Positions 33,401 to 45,831 of a stretch of 64,000 nucleotides of DNA are shown here, in pieces. The position numbers were made by a program, and so were the translations under genes. Origin of the DNA: Serinus canaria (taxonomy: Eukaryota; Chordata; Aves; Passeriformes; Fringillidae); assembly GCF_022539315.1 (NCBI RefSeq), contig NC_066317.1, forward strand, positions 68,903,679 to 68,967,678. Reading direction: 5' to 3'. Below the pieces are notes generated by a model that made no database searches, was not told the origin of the DNA, and saw only the letters and a list, made by a program, of their open reading frames with translations. Position 1 is the stretch's first letter, and the number at the start of each line of letters is the position of its first letter.

Positions 33401-35499
33401 CTCACAGCTTCCAAAGGTCTGGCCTTGCATCCTGCTCCCTCCAGAGCCAGCCTGGGTGTCCTTGCATCAATCCCTTCCCCTCTTGGTCCCCAGACACAGT
33501 GAGGATGTAACAGTGTCACCTTCCCAGCTCAGTGTAAAAACCTCTAATGAAGCCTGCAGGAGGTTAAGAGCATTCCCAGATTTCTTTTCCTGCAGAAGTG
33601 TCTAAAACACCCTAAAAGGAAGTGGTGAAAAGCGACAGCTGATGAATAAACTGCTCCTCATCACTGGGAAATGGAGAAAATGCTCTGCCTGCTGTTTTAG
33701 GGCTTCCACGTAAAAAGCACTCGGGAGAAAGTTGTGGGGGCTGTGAGGTGTTCAAAAACAGGAGATCATTTTAGGAACAAACCCACTGAATGCTTCTTTG
33801 TGCACCAGCTCCACTCCCTGCTTTGTTTTCTGATCAGCACTAAAATGCTCCTTAGCATGAAATTAAGGAGGTGAGGTTCATCTCAGCGCTGCTCCCAGGC
33901 AAGCAAAAGGGATTTGAAGGTTGGGTTAGGACCTCCTTTTTCATGTTTTAACTAATTCTGTTTAACCATTAACTATGTGCATGCTCTGCTCTGTATTTCC
34001 TGGCCAGATGTGCTCAGCATGCTCAGATCTGCTGTGGCTCTGGGCTTCCAGACTCGTGTTTGTGTGGGGACAACCCCAAACACAGGGAATAATCAGGATG
34101 TGTGAGGCTACACCAGTCTTGGCCAAAAGAGCTGCTTTTGTCACTGTGGGAGCATTTCTGGTGTGCACAGGGCAGCCAGTGCTGGGGAAAGCCAGAATTG
34201 CTGTGCTATAAATGTGAGATCTGGTAATTTTTTTCCCCTTTTAAGTGAAAGGAAATCACTTGGGATTGGGAAGATGTGGGAGCTTGGGCTGAAGCCTGCA
34301 CCCAGTGCACAGTCCTGTTGCTTTTTGTTTTTGCAAACAACAAAGTGTGAAGGAAGAGTGAAGGAATTTCTAATACTGGGGAAATGTGGCAGTGAGCATT
34401 ATTACCTGGCACTTCTTACCATTTATTTATTTATTTAATTATTTATTTATTCAAATCCATTTTCCAATGGATTTTATTCAAATCCATTATTCAAATCCAT
34501 CCAGGCAAGTGGGAACAGCATTTCCTATCTCTCTCTCCTCTACTCATCTCTAAAATGGGGAGATGGCACCTACAGGTTCCCTCACAGATCTTGAGATCCT
34601 ACAGAGGATGGGCTACCTCAAGAATCCCCCCCCTTTTTCTGGTCTCTGCTCTAGTTTTGTGTTTGGATTCTTTTTTGTCCTTCTTTACTTCAAAGGTGCT
34701 CAGGAGATGAGCCAGGCGTAACCGACTGAGATTTATCTCTGCGTGCATTCAGCAACACCCATAAATCACTGCTGAGGTAGGTAAAGCATTGAGAACAGGA
34801 TCATTTCCATTTTATTTTGCTACAAAGCCTCCTGGAAGAGTCGTGGCAGGTTGCCTTTGTGCTGAAAGACACGGTGAAGTTGATAAAGAAATTCCACCAA
34901 GAGCTGATGTCAAGAGAAAATCTTTGTGAGACAGATGGCACTGGGAGCACTGAATGCAGATAAATGATGCCAGCAGAGTTCAAAAACAGCCTCAACAGTT
35001 GCTGCCTGTCCTGTGGCTCGTACAGAGGATGGTGATTGCTCTGGGTGGTACCCCTGAGTCGTGTTTGTCATGGCAGAGCTCAGGCTGGTGTTTGGCACAT
35101 TGGTGTGGGCAGGAAGTGATGGGGAGTTGGGCCCTTGGTGTTGATCTAACCTGGGCCCTTCTGTGGGCAGGATTTGCCTGTAAATCATGGGAGATACCTC
35201 TGCCTGTTGTTTTGGGCAAGAGTCAGCAGGTTGATGTCCATCTGTCCAGTATTATCCTGGCATGATCCATCCAGCATGTTCAGACACCAGTCTGGGAGCA
35301 GCATGGCACAAGAAGCAAACAGACCTTGTGCAGCAGGCTTGGGATTTCCTGGCCTTTGAGTCTGCACAGAGCCAAGGATCCTTCCTGCCAAACCAGGCAG
35401 GCAATTCCCTCCATTCCCAATATCTTCCCATCACCTTGCAGCACCCTCAGTGGTCTGGTTTGCAGACAGGATGTGGGAGACCTTCCACTGTGAAATCCT
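33401..35499. other. No gene recognised; short TTTA array
   Basis: A (TTTA)n run lies at about 34420-34452, followed by three copies of 'ttcaaatccat' (about 34452-34500). Segments at 33610-33960 and 34690-34950 are non-repetitive and could be conserved non-coding DNA, but I have no proof. Confidence 0.4.
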
Positions 35500-35645
35500 T
35501 GCTAAGTGTCCCTGGAAGTGTCCAAGGCCAGGCTGGACAGGGCTTGGAGCAACCTGGGATAGTGGGAGGTGTCCCTGCCCATGGCAGGGGTGGCACTGGG
35601 TGGTTTTTAACGTCCCTTCCAACCCAAACCATTCCATGATTCTAC
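35500..35645 (+). mobile_element. CR1 LINE 3' fragment
   Basis: 'tccctggaagtgtccaaggc', 'ggctggacagggcttggagc' and 'ttccaacccaaaccattcca' lead into a 'tgattct' tail. Confidence 0.92.
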
Positions 35646-35894
35646 AAATGTAAAATTAAAGTTCAATAGTACAGCACTTGTTCAGGAAAAACAACCCACC
35701 AACCAAGCCAAACCTTCTCATTTTTATGTTTTTCAGGATTCTCACTTCCATACAACCTTGGCAGGACTGCAAGATATGATCCAGCTGATGATTCACAGCT
35801 CTCTGGTGCTCCCAGCACATCAGTTCTGTCACAGGACCAGGGTCACAGAGGTGTCACAAAATCAGTGACTCCTCTGACTGAGCTGCTTCTCCAA

Positions 35895-36025
35895 TTCCTA
35901 AAGGAGCTCCAAGAGAGCTGGAGAGGGACTTTGGGCAAGGACATGGAAGGACAGGATAAGGGGGAATGGCTTCACACTGACAGAGGGAAGATTTACATTA
36001 GATATTGGGAAGAAGAAAGAAACCT
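35895..36025 (+). mobile_element. CR1 LINE fragment (internal part)
   Basis: 'gctccaagagagctggagag', 'ggactttgggcaagg' and 'ggaatggcttcacactgaca' match the upstream part of the CR1 3' region. The terminal part is absent. Confidence 0.75.
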
Positions 36026-36297
36026 TGGTGTCTAAGTGCAATTCATCTTCTAGAGTCACCCTGGGACCTGCTGTGAGCAAGGCTCCTCACCAGCCTTCCT
36101 TGGGGACACTCAGGAGCCCAAAGGACAGGACAAGAAATGGGCTGAGAGAGCTCTGCCGTGGCAGCTCCAGTGAGTGACCACAGAGGTGTGTCCTGGGAAG
36201 GGCTGCTTGTCACTATCCCAAACTTTGCAGCTCTCACGTGGTCCTGAAGCCACCCACCGTGGGCTGCTGTCCAGCCTGGGTTTAGACAGACCTTGGT

Positions 36298-36515
36298 TTG
36301 CACTGGGGAGGTTTAGGTTGGAAATTAGGAAGAATTTCTTCACAGGAAAGGTGCAGGCCGTCCAGAGCAGTGGTGGAGTCCCCACCCTAGAGGGATTTAA
36401 CAGATGCGTGGATGTGGCACTTGGGGACATGGTTTAATGGTGGCCTTGGCAGTGCTGATTGCACTGGATGATCTTAAAGGTCCTTTCCAGCCTAAACAAT
36501 TCTCTGGTTCTGTTG
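36298..36515 (+). mobile_element. CR1 LINE fragment
   Basis: 'ggttggaaattaggaagaat', 'ttcttcacaggaaaggt' and 'gtggtggagtccccaccct', ending in 'cctaaacaattctctggttc'. Confidence 0.88.
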
Positions 36516-37793
36516 TCTGGACTCGCCTGTGGTGGGTCAGCTCTTGCCAGAGGTGTGAGGAGCTCACAGCAGCCCTGCCCATCTCCTGGCTCTGAGCATG
36601 CACACGAGGGACACCACACATGGTCAGCCTCTGCCAGGAAACTCCCCAGGCAACTTTCAGCCCTGTTTTCTTTAAAGCATTCATGAGCCTTTCAGTCATA
36701 GTGATATGCCATCAAATTTTGATGTCTAACGAAGGAGCAATCATCTCTTCACTTCCCTTTTAGAGCAGCTGAGGCTCTCAGTAACATTATCCTGCCGTGT
36801 TTTGACATCTGGCTTGTCAGCAAGAACATTATCTACCCCAAAATGTTTTTTCCAGGAGCAAAACTTTGACATCAATTCCCTGGTAGGCTGGAGGGATCCT
36901 GTAGTGTGCAACACCTCCTGCTCCCAAATAGTAAACATCTCCCAAACACAGGGCTTGGAGCTTCTGTGCTGTCCCCAGACCAACTGAGATGGGAAATCTT
37001 TATGGCACAGTCCAAGTGACTGCCCTTTCTTTCAGTGTCACCACCACCATCATCACCAGAGTGGGGTTTTGCCAAAGTTGAGACCCCCACACCAGTGTCC
37101 ACAGTGCAGGGGTGTGGTTTGGTGGCCTGAGGTGTCCTCAGGAATATGGGAGGCTCTCAGGTGTGACACAGGTGGGGAAGGTGGGGTTCCAGCTCTGGTT
37201 GCACAGCCAGGCCCAGCTGCCATCTCCAGTTTTTAATGAGTGATTTTCAGCCTCTGTGGATGCAGGTCTGTCCCTGGGATGTTTCCCACCCTGGGATGGA
37301 CCACCATGAGAAGATCAGCTTGCTTATCACTTATTCCACCTTCTTTTCCACATAATTATTCAGGAATGGTGTGTAGCACCTCAACATCTTCCCATCTTGT
37401 CATCTTCCTGCCACGGTGGCATTTCTGGGACTCGCAGCCGTCTACCTCCTTCCATCAGCACAGCTTCCAGGAGGGATTTAACATCTCCAGTGACTTCCAC
37501 GGACTCCCAGGGCACTCCTGGCCCCCTTCCACCCCTCTCTGCACCTCGGGCCAAGTGCAGCTGAGTTGGCATCTTTGGTCTGTCGCCACTTTATCCTGGA
37601 AGGCCTCGGCAGTGCTGGGATTTGCCAAGAACAGGGATCTCAGGAGCGACTCTGCCAAGCCCAGATGGCATTTCTGCTTCCCTTCTCCTCCAGGCTCCTC
37701 TCCCTGCCCTGGCCAGCACACAGGGTGGGTGTCTCCAAATCCCAGTTTGAAGATTACTGTGGATTCAGGATAAACCTCCACATCCTTCTGCCC
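36516..37793. other. No gene recognised
   Basis: This is single-copy-looking sequence up to the target duplication (tgccc, 37789-37793) of the next LTR. Confidence 0.5.
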
Positions 37794-38862
37794 TGTCTTA
37801 GCTTGAACAGGCAGGTGTCTGCTGAGGAAGGCAGGAGCTTCATTAAAATGGAAAATGTAAACCCCCATCCCTCTGAATTGTTATAAGTTTGAAATTAAGG
37901 GGCTCAGGCCAAGGTATGGGAAGAGGAATAACACTTCTTTATTAGGGAAATTAAAAATAAAAATGCAATAGTACAAAAAAAGGAAACAAACCACTGCCAG
38001 AGTCAGAGCAGGCCCTGGCCCCCTGTGTGTCAGGGTGGTGGCACAGTCCCATCCCAGGGGGGCTCAGGGTGGTGGCACAGTCCCATCCCAGGGGGGCTCA
38101 GGGTGGTGGCACAGTCCCATCCCAGGGGGGCTCAGGGTGGTGGCACAGTCCCATCCCAGGGTGGCTCAGGGTGGTGGCACAGTCCCATCCCAGGGGGGCT
38201 CAGGGTGGTGGCACAGTCCCATCCCAGGGGGGCTCAGGGTGGTGGCACAGTCCCATCCCAGGGGGGCTCAGGGTGGTGGCACAGTCCCATCCCAGGGGGG
38301 CTCAGGGTGGTGGCACAGTCCCATCCCAGGGGGGCTCAGGGTGGTGGCACAGTCCCATCCCAGGGGGGCTCAGGGTGGTGGCACAGTCCCATCCCAGGGG
38401 GGCTCAGCCCTCCTGCAGTGCCAGCTGTGGCTCTGCTGGAGCAGGGATCCTGCACAAGGGGGGAGTTTTCCTCTGCAGCTCCAGGGCTGCTGGAGATGGG
38501 CCTGCTCTCCCTCTGGGAATGCAGGGCAGCAGAAAGCTGCTCCTCTGGGAATGCAGGGGGCAAAGGCTGCTGGGCTGTTCCAAACCTCAGATTGTATCCA
38601 GGTAGGAATGCTTGGCTCCTCCCCTGGGTGGGGCATCTCCCCATGGGATGATGGAATTTGATCAGCCATGCAGGGACACTCACTGGCCATGGACAGAAGA
38701 TAATTAATAATTAATGGCCCATGAACAGCAGAGATCTCCTGGAGGGAGGATTCGTTGTGGAAGAGATAAAGAAAACTGCCCCATGAACAGCAGATAACTG
38801 CCCCACCTCTGACAGATGGGGATAGAATAAACATCCCCAGGTGAATCTTTCAACCTAAGACA
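37794..38862. mobile_element. Solo LTR (ERVL-like), family TGTCTT...AAGACA, copy 1
   Basis: It has inverted termini TGTCTT and AAGACA and is 1069 bp long. A perfect 5-bp target duplication, tgccc, flanks it at 37789-37793 and 38863-38867. It matches 52955-54053 along its entire length, including an internal 34-bp tandem array, then 'gagatgggcctgctctccct', then 'cagaagataattaataatta'. No viral coding region remains. I could not settle the transcriptional orientation. Confidence 0.9.
38031..38406. repeat. 34-bp G-rich array inside LTR, about 11 copies
   Basis: The unit is ctcagggtggtggcacagtc followed by ccatcccagggggg (34 bp). Copies are almost identical, with one 'ggtggctc' variant. The plus strand has runs of 6, 3, 2 and 2 G per unit. 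Stop-free units give three overlapping open frames of about 200 codons, which are artefacts. Confidence 0.95.
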
Positions 38863-39017
38863 TGCCCAAAGGCCAGCAGGGGTTAGAGCTGTGCTCATTC
38901 CCCTGGCAATCCTGTCCCCTTTCCCATCAGTTGGGACATTTGCCCCATGTCTGATTGCCAGGGGAAACCCTCTTTCACCTGCCAGTGTAGGTACTTGGGG
39001 CAGAATTTCAGGGTCAT

Positions 39018-39075
39018 CTCAGAATCCCAGAGTGGTTTGGGATGAAAGGGACATTAAAGATCATTCAATGACCTG
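39018..39075 (-). mobile_element. CR1 LINE 3' tail (minus)
   Basis: 'tcagaatcccagagtggttt' and 'gggatgaaagggacattaaa' are a reverse-complement CR1 terminus. It directly precedes a plus-strand CR1 and forms an inverted CR1 pair. Confidence 0.75.
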
Positions 39076-39084
39076 AATTTAAGA

Positions 39085-39272
39085 ATGATGAGGCCTTGGC
39101 ACAGGTGCCCAGAGCAGCTGTGGCTGCCCCTGGATCCCTGGAAGTGCCCAAGGTCAGGCTGGACAGAGCTTGGAGCACCCTGGGACAGTGGAAGGTGTCC
39201 CTGCACATGGCAGGGGTGGCACTGGATAGTCTCTAAGGTCCCTTCCCACCCAAACCATTCCATGATTCCAGG
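39085..39272 (+). mobile_element. CR1 LINE 3' fragment (plus)
   Basis: 'ccttggcacaggtgcccaga', 'ctggatccctggaagtgccc' and 'cccacccaaaccattccatg' show sense CR1 with its 3' end. Confidence 0.92.
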
Positions 39273-40021
39273 ACACCCTTTGGGAAGGAGGACACTTGGG
39301 GCCAGCTGTGTGTCCCACCCCTGTCTCTCATTGCCCTCCAGTGTTCCCAGCCAGGGATATTTTGTTCTGTCTGAAGCTTCTCCCACTCACCAGCCCGGAG
39401 TGTTTTCTCCTCCTAACGAGATGTGAAGGCAGGCAGGCCCTTTGCTGGTGCACACAGCTATTTTTGGCTGCAGGAAGACTGACTTTAGCTCCTTCTAATT
39501 GCATAAGCATTTGTATAATTCATTGGCACTGGGTTTCCTCTCTGGGAGCCCGGGCACACGGAATGCAGAAGGACTTGTGCGCTTCCTCTCCGTCCTTTCT
39601 TTCCTCTCCAGCGACTGTTCTGCAGGCAGTGGGTTTAGTGCCAGGTCAAATCCCCTCTGCTGGCAGGAAACACTCTGTTTCATCCCTTTCCCAGTTTCTT
39701 GAGGAGTTGAGGGCAAACCCAGGAGGATCTGAGAAAGCCTTTCCTCCCTCAGATTGCAGAGCACATGCCTGGGAGCGGCGGATGGGGAGCTGGAAGCCGA
39801 GCAGCCCAGCAAACTCCCAGGGAAGAGCTTCTGAAATGGCACGGGTGGGTTTGGTGCTGGCAATGACTCACACATCCCAAGCTTTGGGATCTCCAAACAG
39901 CTCTGAAAAACAAACCTGGGGCCACCCCTCCCCCCTTGGTGGCACAGGCTGGGGACATGTCAAGGACAGAGACCTTTTTGTGGCCTCTCCACACTTAAAG
40001 GGAGCTCCCATTGTCCAATTC
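39273..40021. other. No gene recognised
   Basis: One plus-strand frame is open for nearly 300 codons from 39296 but resembles nothing and runs into LTR sequence. I treat it as chance. Confidence 0.45.
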
Positions 40022-40204
40022 CATTGTCCAGTTCCAGCTTTAGCCCAGGCAGTCCCATCCTTGTTTTTCTCTCTTCAGCCCATGGGGTTTGTGCTCCTGG
40101 GCCTGAGATTTGGATCATTTGTCCTTGGTGCCCAGCTGGAGCAGGAATTGTTTTGTCTCCCTGCTCTGTGCAGAGAGCTCAGCATCCCATAATATGAAGC
40201 CCAG
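40022..40204 (-). mobile_element. LTR fragment, family TGATGCC...GGCATCA
   Basis: It matches the middle-to-right part of the LTRs at 42379-42865 and 59503-59988: 'tttagcccaggcagtcccat', 'gggtttgtgctcctgggc', 'tcatttgtccttggtgccca' and 'cataatatgaagcccag'. Both LTR ends are missing. It abuts a CR1 fragment. Confidence 0.85.
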
Positions 40205-40512
40205 GAGAGATGGGGACAGACTTTTAGTTGGGTCTGTAGGAACAGGATGAGGGTTGATGGTTTTAAATATAAAGGAGAGATATTAGGATGAAATTTTTTA
40301 CAATGAGGATGTTCAAATATTGGTGCAAGTTGTCCAGAGAAGTTTCCATCCCTGGGAACATTCAAGGCCGTGTTGGATGAGGCTTGGAGTAACCTGGGAT
40401 AGTGGAAGGTGCCCCTGCCCATGCATGGGGGGCAGAACAAGATGAGCTTTAAAGTCTCTTCCAACCCAAACCATTCCATGACTCCATGATTTTATGATTC
40501 TGTGACTCTGTG
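40205..40512 (+). mobile_element. CR1 LINE fragment with tail repeats
   Basis: 'tggtgcaagttgtccagaga', 'aggccgtgttggatgaggct' and 'tcttccaacccaaaccattc', then a run of tail repeats (ccatgatttt, atgattctgtgactctgtg). Confidence 0.9.
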
Positions 40513-42374
40513 ACTGCTGGGGAGGCTTTTGAGGAGGAAAATGTAAATCTTTGCCTGGGGAACATGAAAGCTAGAGTCTGGCTCATGATGATCATCCCCT
40601 GTGAGTGGTGATGCCTGGAAGGGCTCTTATCTCCTTAAGATCATCCCTTTGCTGGATATTTTCACTCCATTCCATTGCAAACTGGTCAGCAGGTGGCAAA
40701 GATCAAAGCAGAGGAGTGGGGTGAGCAGGAGAGGAGTGACACAGACAACTCTGCTTCCCTTGGGAGCCTGGAAGAAAAAAGATGAAATGATAATAAACCA
40801 GAGCTTAGTGATCATCAGCCCTGCTGTCAGCACCCAGCAGGAGAGCACCCAGTGTGGGCTGGAGGCACGCTTGGAGCTAAAAGGAGCTCTGCAGCTGCTG
40901 CCACCGGGATATTTTGGGGATATTTTGGGTGACAAGAGGAGCCTGTCTGTGAGTGCAGCGGGATGTGTTCCATTAACGCTCTGCCTCCCCTTCCCTCATC
41001 ACACGCTAACCCAGCATGCCAAGGGTAACAAAAACTCGGATTTAACACCTCCAAAGTGATGGGATTGCCTAAAACAATCCACAGCAGGCTTGAGACTGAA
41101 ACAGGGCTTTGGGTGGGCTGTGGGATGGGGCTGAGACAAAATCCACCCAAGTGCTGACTTGGTGCACGACAAAAGAGTTCAAAGCGCTGGCTTTGTTTTA
41201 AAAAACAAAAGTTTTGCAAATCCCAGAGCACTGTATTTTTAGGCATCTGAGGCAAATAATTGCTGTGGAAGAGGAGACTTGCTGGCTTCGTGACAGGAAA
41301 AAAAAGTACCTGCCTGTCTTGCCAGCTGCCTCCTTCTAACAATGCTCCACGTCGTGCTGGGGGACCTGAGCCTTCCTCCACCCCAAAAGATACTCAACAG
41401 TGGCTTAATTACACCTGGATCGTGGTCAGTTGTGCCCCTGGTTTTTCATACTTGAATCCTGAATGTCTATTTTCATTTTTAAAATGTTAATTTTAATTTA
41501 ATGTTAATTTTTAAAAGTCCATTTGAAATTATTTATATTTTATTTTTTAAATCGCAGAGGTCCCTGCTGCCTGTTCTCCTGTGCCTGGAGCTGGATGAAG
41601 GGGGCTCAGTCCCTGCCCTTTGGCAGTTCATCCTTTGGCTCTGGCTACCCCAAATTCCATTGGGATTCCCTTGGGATGAATTGTGCTTTCAGGATAGTTT
41701 TCAGGCAGCAAAAGTGTTAAAGTCAGGTTTACCTGTCCAGAGGTGTCAGGGGGACATTGGGACACAAATTCAACTCAGCTGAGGGGGGTAACAGTCCAGC
41801 TGAATTTTTGGATGCCCCTGGAATCTGAAGAAGGCGTAGACAAACCTATAGGAAATTCCTGTATACAGGAAAGGACAGGAAATCCCAGAGCAAGGACAAA
41901 ACAACTCATGGGAGGAGCAAACGAGGAGCAAAAATGAGCAGCCACTTTCTCCCCAGGCTGAGGTTTCATCCTCAATTCTTTTATTTGCAGTCTTGTGCTA
42001 TTTCAAGGCCACTTGGTGAAATTTGTGAAGAGGATGAGAAAATCCTGGAAAGCACAGGAGCTGTTCTGCCATGGCTCAGCTTCTCTCTTGCCTCAGTGAG
42101 TGCCACGTATTTTGGGAATACCCACCCTGGTGGATGTGCTGGGAGCCTCAAATTGAGTGGAAGGTGATGCAAATTGACACTCTGGAGAACTTCTAAAAGC
42201 AGTGAAACCTCTGAGGGGAGAAGGGAGGGCAGAGATGCAGCTGCTGCTGAGCACAGTGAAGATGTTTTGACCTGCAGCAGTGCTCAGAGTCACAGAGGTG
42301 ACACGAGGGAGCAGGCACAGAGCACAGGAGGGGCAGCACAAATTCCTCTGCTCAATGAGGGGCAGCTTCACCTG
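40513..42374. other. No gene recognised
   Basis: This is single-copy-looking sequence with an AT-rich patch at 41470-41550. The right edge is the target duplication of the next LTR. Confidence 0.45.
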
Positions 42375-42378
42375 GAAT

Positions 42379-42865
42379 TGATGCCCTGTGCAGGCTGACC
42401 TAGAACAGAGGTTGGACAGAGCTAAAGAATAAAGCTGGGATTTATTAAAAGGCCTCCATGGATGCACCTTGGGCAGCACAGGAGCCCAGACAGGGCTGCA
42501 CCCAAAATAAACCCAAAATGGTCCCAAAATGAACCCAAGATGAACCAAAATGGTCCCAAAATGGACACCTGGTCATGGGGTCTCTCCCTGGGATCAGCTC
42601 TGCTCCATTGGCACCTTGCAGTTCATTGTCCCAGCCCAGCTTTAGCCCAGGCAGTCCCACCCTTGTTTTTCTCTCTCCAGCCCACGGGGTTTGTGCTCCT
42701 GGGCTGAGATTTGGCTCATTTGTCCTTGGTGCCCAGCTGGAGCAGGAATTGTTTTGTCTCCCTGCTCTGTGCACAGAGCTCACCATCCCCTCATATAAAG
42801 CCCAGACCCACACACTAAAGCAGCACAGAATGTGAAAAATAGAAAAGCCAAAACCTGAGGCAGCA
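42379..42865 (-). mobile_element. Solo LTR, family TGATGCC...GGCATCA (copy B)
   Basis: It starts TGATGCC and ends GGCAGCA (one change from the inverted terminus). The flanks carry a 4-bp repeat, gaat (42375-42378 and 42866-42869), which suggests an ERV1-like class. A poly(A) signal on the minus strand (AATAAA, plus-strand 'tttatt' near 42440) gives the orientation. An internal near-repeat based on 'ccaaaatggtcccaaaatg' covers about 42490-42560. Confidence 0.85.
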
Positions 42866-42869
42866 GAAT

Positions 42870-43189
42870 AATGCCCCTTCCCATGGAAATGAGCTTTAAA
42901 GGGACTGGAAAGGGCTTGTTCCTGAGTGGGTGTTACAGGAAGAGAGGCTGGAAATGGGATTTACTGTGCACCAGGAGAGTGTAAAGTCTCCGTGATTTGG
43001 TCCAGCTCCTCAGGGGTTCCCTGGCAGTCACACCCCTGTCTGTGTGTTTATACCAATCCTTGGCTTTTTTAAGGATGATGAGATGTCCTGCTGACTTTGA
43101 GGCTCTTTCACTGTGAAGGGCTTTGTCTGTGGGCAGATCTGCTAAACAGTGGTGACCTCTCTCCATGTGACACCTCTCTTCCCACTGTA
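42870..43189. other. No feature recognised
   Basis: This is single-copy-looking sequence between an LTR and a CR1 fragment. Confidence 0.5.
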
Positions 43190-43550
43190 GAATCAGAGAA
43201 TTCCTTGGTTTGGAAAGGAGCTCCAAAATCATCCAGTCCAACCATTCCCCCATCTCTGCCAAGGCCACCACTGACCACGTCCCCAAGTGCCACATCCACA
43301 GAGCTTCTAAACCCCACCAGGGATGGGGACTCCAACACTGCCCTGGGCAGCTGTGCCAGGACTGAACACCCCTTTCCATGAAGAAATTTTCCCAATATCC
43401 AATCTAAACCTCTCCTGGCCCAGCCTGAGGCCATTTCCTCTCCTCCTGTCCCTGTTCCCTGGGAGCAGAGCCCCACTCCCCTGGCTGTCCCCTCCTGTCA
43501 GGGACAGCAAGAAGTCCCTTCCAGGGCTTTGAACCCTTTCCATGCCCTAC
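43190..43550 (-). mobile_element. CR1 LINE fragment
   Basis: 'aatcagagaattccttggtt', 'atccagtccaaccattcccc', 'caagtgccacatccacagag' and 'ccatgaagaaattttcccaa' are CR1 in reverse complement, of the same subfamily as 6935 and 26790. Confidence 0.9.
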
Positions 43551-43655
43551 CCAAAAGCATGGAGACATGGAAACACTCCAGCCTCTCCAGCAGCCAGGCC
43601 CTGAGGGCTCTGCAAACACAGGCAGGGTGTCAGCAGGACGTGGCCAGCATTCCCT

Positions 43656-44202
43656 TGTGTGGTGTTTGCTGGGTCCCCAGGATGGAGGAGGAATTGATGA
43701 ATCAGATTCCATATTCTTAAAAGGCTAATTTATTATTTTATGGTATTATATTATATTATATTATATTATATTATATTATATTATATTATATTATATTATA
43801 TTATATTATATTATATTATATTATATTATATTATATTATATTATATTATATTATATTATATTATATTATATTATATTATATTATATTATAATTATAGAAT
43901 GCTATACTAAAACTATTCTAAAGAATAGAGAATGGATACAGACAGAAGGTTACAAAAGAATGAGAAGAAACTCGTGACTGCTTCCAGGGTCCTGACACAG
44001 CTGGCTGTGTTTGGTCATTAATTAAAAACAATTCACATGAAACCAATCAAACAAGCACCTGTTGGATAAACAATCTCCAACCACATTCCAAAACAGGGAG
44101 AAGCAATCAGATAATTATTGTTTTCATTCTTCTCTGAGGCTTCTCAGCTTCTCAAGAGAAGAAATCCTGGCAAAGGGATTTTTCAGAAAATAGGACAGTG
44201 AC
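43656..44202 (-). mobile_element. Solo LTR, ERVK-like pentamer-array family (copy 3)
   Basis: It starts tgtgtggtgt and ends ggacagtgac. The flanks carry the direct repeat tccct (43651-43655 and 44203-44207), extended to six bases with one change. It contains the family arms 'ctgggtccccagg', 'cacagctggctgtg' and 'gcaatcagataattattg', and a TATTA array. Confidence 0.85.
43738..43892. repeat. (TTATA)n microsatellite, about 30 copies
   Basis: This is a nearly perfect pentanucleotide array inside LTR copy 3. It is the A-containing counterpart of the TATTC array in copy 2. Confidence 0.97.
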
Positions 44203-44207
44203 TCCCT

Positions 44208-45831
44208 TGTCTGTTTGATGTCCCTGCAAGAGAATGAACAAATATGTGGAGACCCAGAGTCAAGAGGAGAAAATAAAAGAGATGTCCAAAGCCACTCTCA
44301 CACACTTTCTAGGGCTGAGCTGAGGGGCAGTCAGAGATTATCCAACCAGGCAGGCTCTGATCTGGTTGTTTTATTAATAATACCTTTGCTAATTAACTGT
44401 GGTTCATTCCCCTGCCTTGTCTGTGGACAGATCTAACAGTGCATTAACAAACTCTCCAGCTTAATTAATCCTCCTGTTTAAAGAGAGCAGAGCAAGCAAG
44501 GCTTGGCTCACCAGCCACAGGGGAGATGTGGTCAGAGCATCATCCAGGAGGATGGGAGGGAAATACTTCCATGGAAAGTGCCTCTATCCAGCAGGTGCAA
44601 GGCTGACAGGGAGAGGTGTTCTTGCAGCCGAAAAACACATTGTGATCCATGTCCAAACAGAGGCTTTATGCATATTTCACACAGAGGAATGTACCTTCCA
44701 GAGAGGACAAGGTTTTATTAAGTGCTGGAGGCTTTTTTTTTGTTTCTGGGAAGCTGAGTGCTCCCAGTTGCTGGCAGGAAAGCAGCGATCCCATCTCTGT
44801 GTCCCTTCTCCCTCCTCCTGTCCCTGCTCCCTCTTCCCCTGCTCTGTGAATTGCCATCTGCAGCCCAGCCTGGGACAGCCTGGCCTCAGATGAACGCCAG
44901 GGAAAGACTCTTACATAAAACCTCTTCATCCATAATGGATGAACAGCATCAAAATTCAACGGCAGCCTCCGGAGCCTTTCCGGTGCCTCGCCTACAAATT
45001 TCTCCAAGAGGCTGGAAAAACTCAATTTAGCACTGCACAGTGATTAGAGAGGAATCTGGGAATTCTGCCTCCCTCCTGCCCAGGGAGTCTCCATCCTCAA
45101 AGGGTCTTTTAATGTAATCAAGTCCTTTTTCAACAGGAAAATGATGTTTTGGCCTGGGTGTGCAGAAGTCCAGCGCTGGGCTCGTTCAGCCCTGGAGGGC
45201 TGGGATGTGGGTTGGCAGCTGGGAATGATGGTGCAAATAAAAACCACCAGTGGCAGGAGATCCTGGCACCTTCCCCTGGTTTTTCAGCTGCTGTCTGGTC
45301 ACACAGAGGCACTTCCAGTCCTGAAATGTCCCTTTAAGCTTTATGGTGAAGTGTGGTAGTGGAGGAGGATGGGAATTTCAGTGCTTTCATCTCGAACTGC
45401 TCAGCTTTGACAGCAGCGTGGAGAATCCCTGATTTTTCCATCTTTAGATCTCTCTCTGCTGGTCAAGGGCTGTAGGTAGAGGTAGGACCTTCTGTTAGAC
45501 CACCTGGGAAAGAAATCAAACTGGTTTTAGGGTAAATGTTTGCAATAGAAGCAGCAGATCTCCAAACTGAGACTGGTCCTCCGGGGAGAGGTTGTGCCTC
45601 TGGAGGAGCAATGGGGATCAAGGGAGGGGAAAGGGGAAAAAAGAGATAATAGAGGGGAAAAAAAGGACAGTATGTAAAAAGGGTAATAGAAGGGAGATTA
45701 TAATGAAGGATAAACAGAAGAGTTTGTAGCTTTTGGTTTCAGAAGTTACGAATTTTAGTTGCTGAGTTTCTTTGCACCAAACAGGGGTGGGGTAAATATT
45801 TCCCAATAAAGCCCATCAAGGGAAGACAGAG
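44208..45831. other. No gene recognised
   Basis: This is single-copy-looking sequence. The segment 44880-45030 lacks repeat similarity and has several CpGs, so it could be conserved non-coding DNA. A GA-rich run lies at 45620-45665. Confidence 0.4.

Noticed and set aside
38025..38661. Three overlapping frames of about 200 codons (also at 53218-53852)
   Set aside because: Product of the stop-free 34-bp LTR array; no known domain.
39296..40192. 298-codon plus-strand frame
   Set aside because: It has no domain and no low-complexity cause, but it runs into an LTR fragment. It is best explained by chance.
43738..43892. TATTA array considered as a matrix-attachment or origin-like AT element
   Set aside because: It is a plain microsatellite inside an LTR. 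Nothing else supports such a role.
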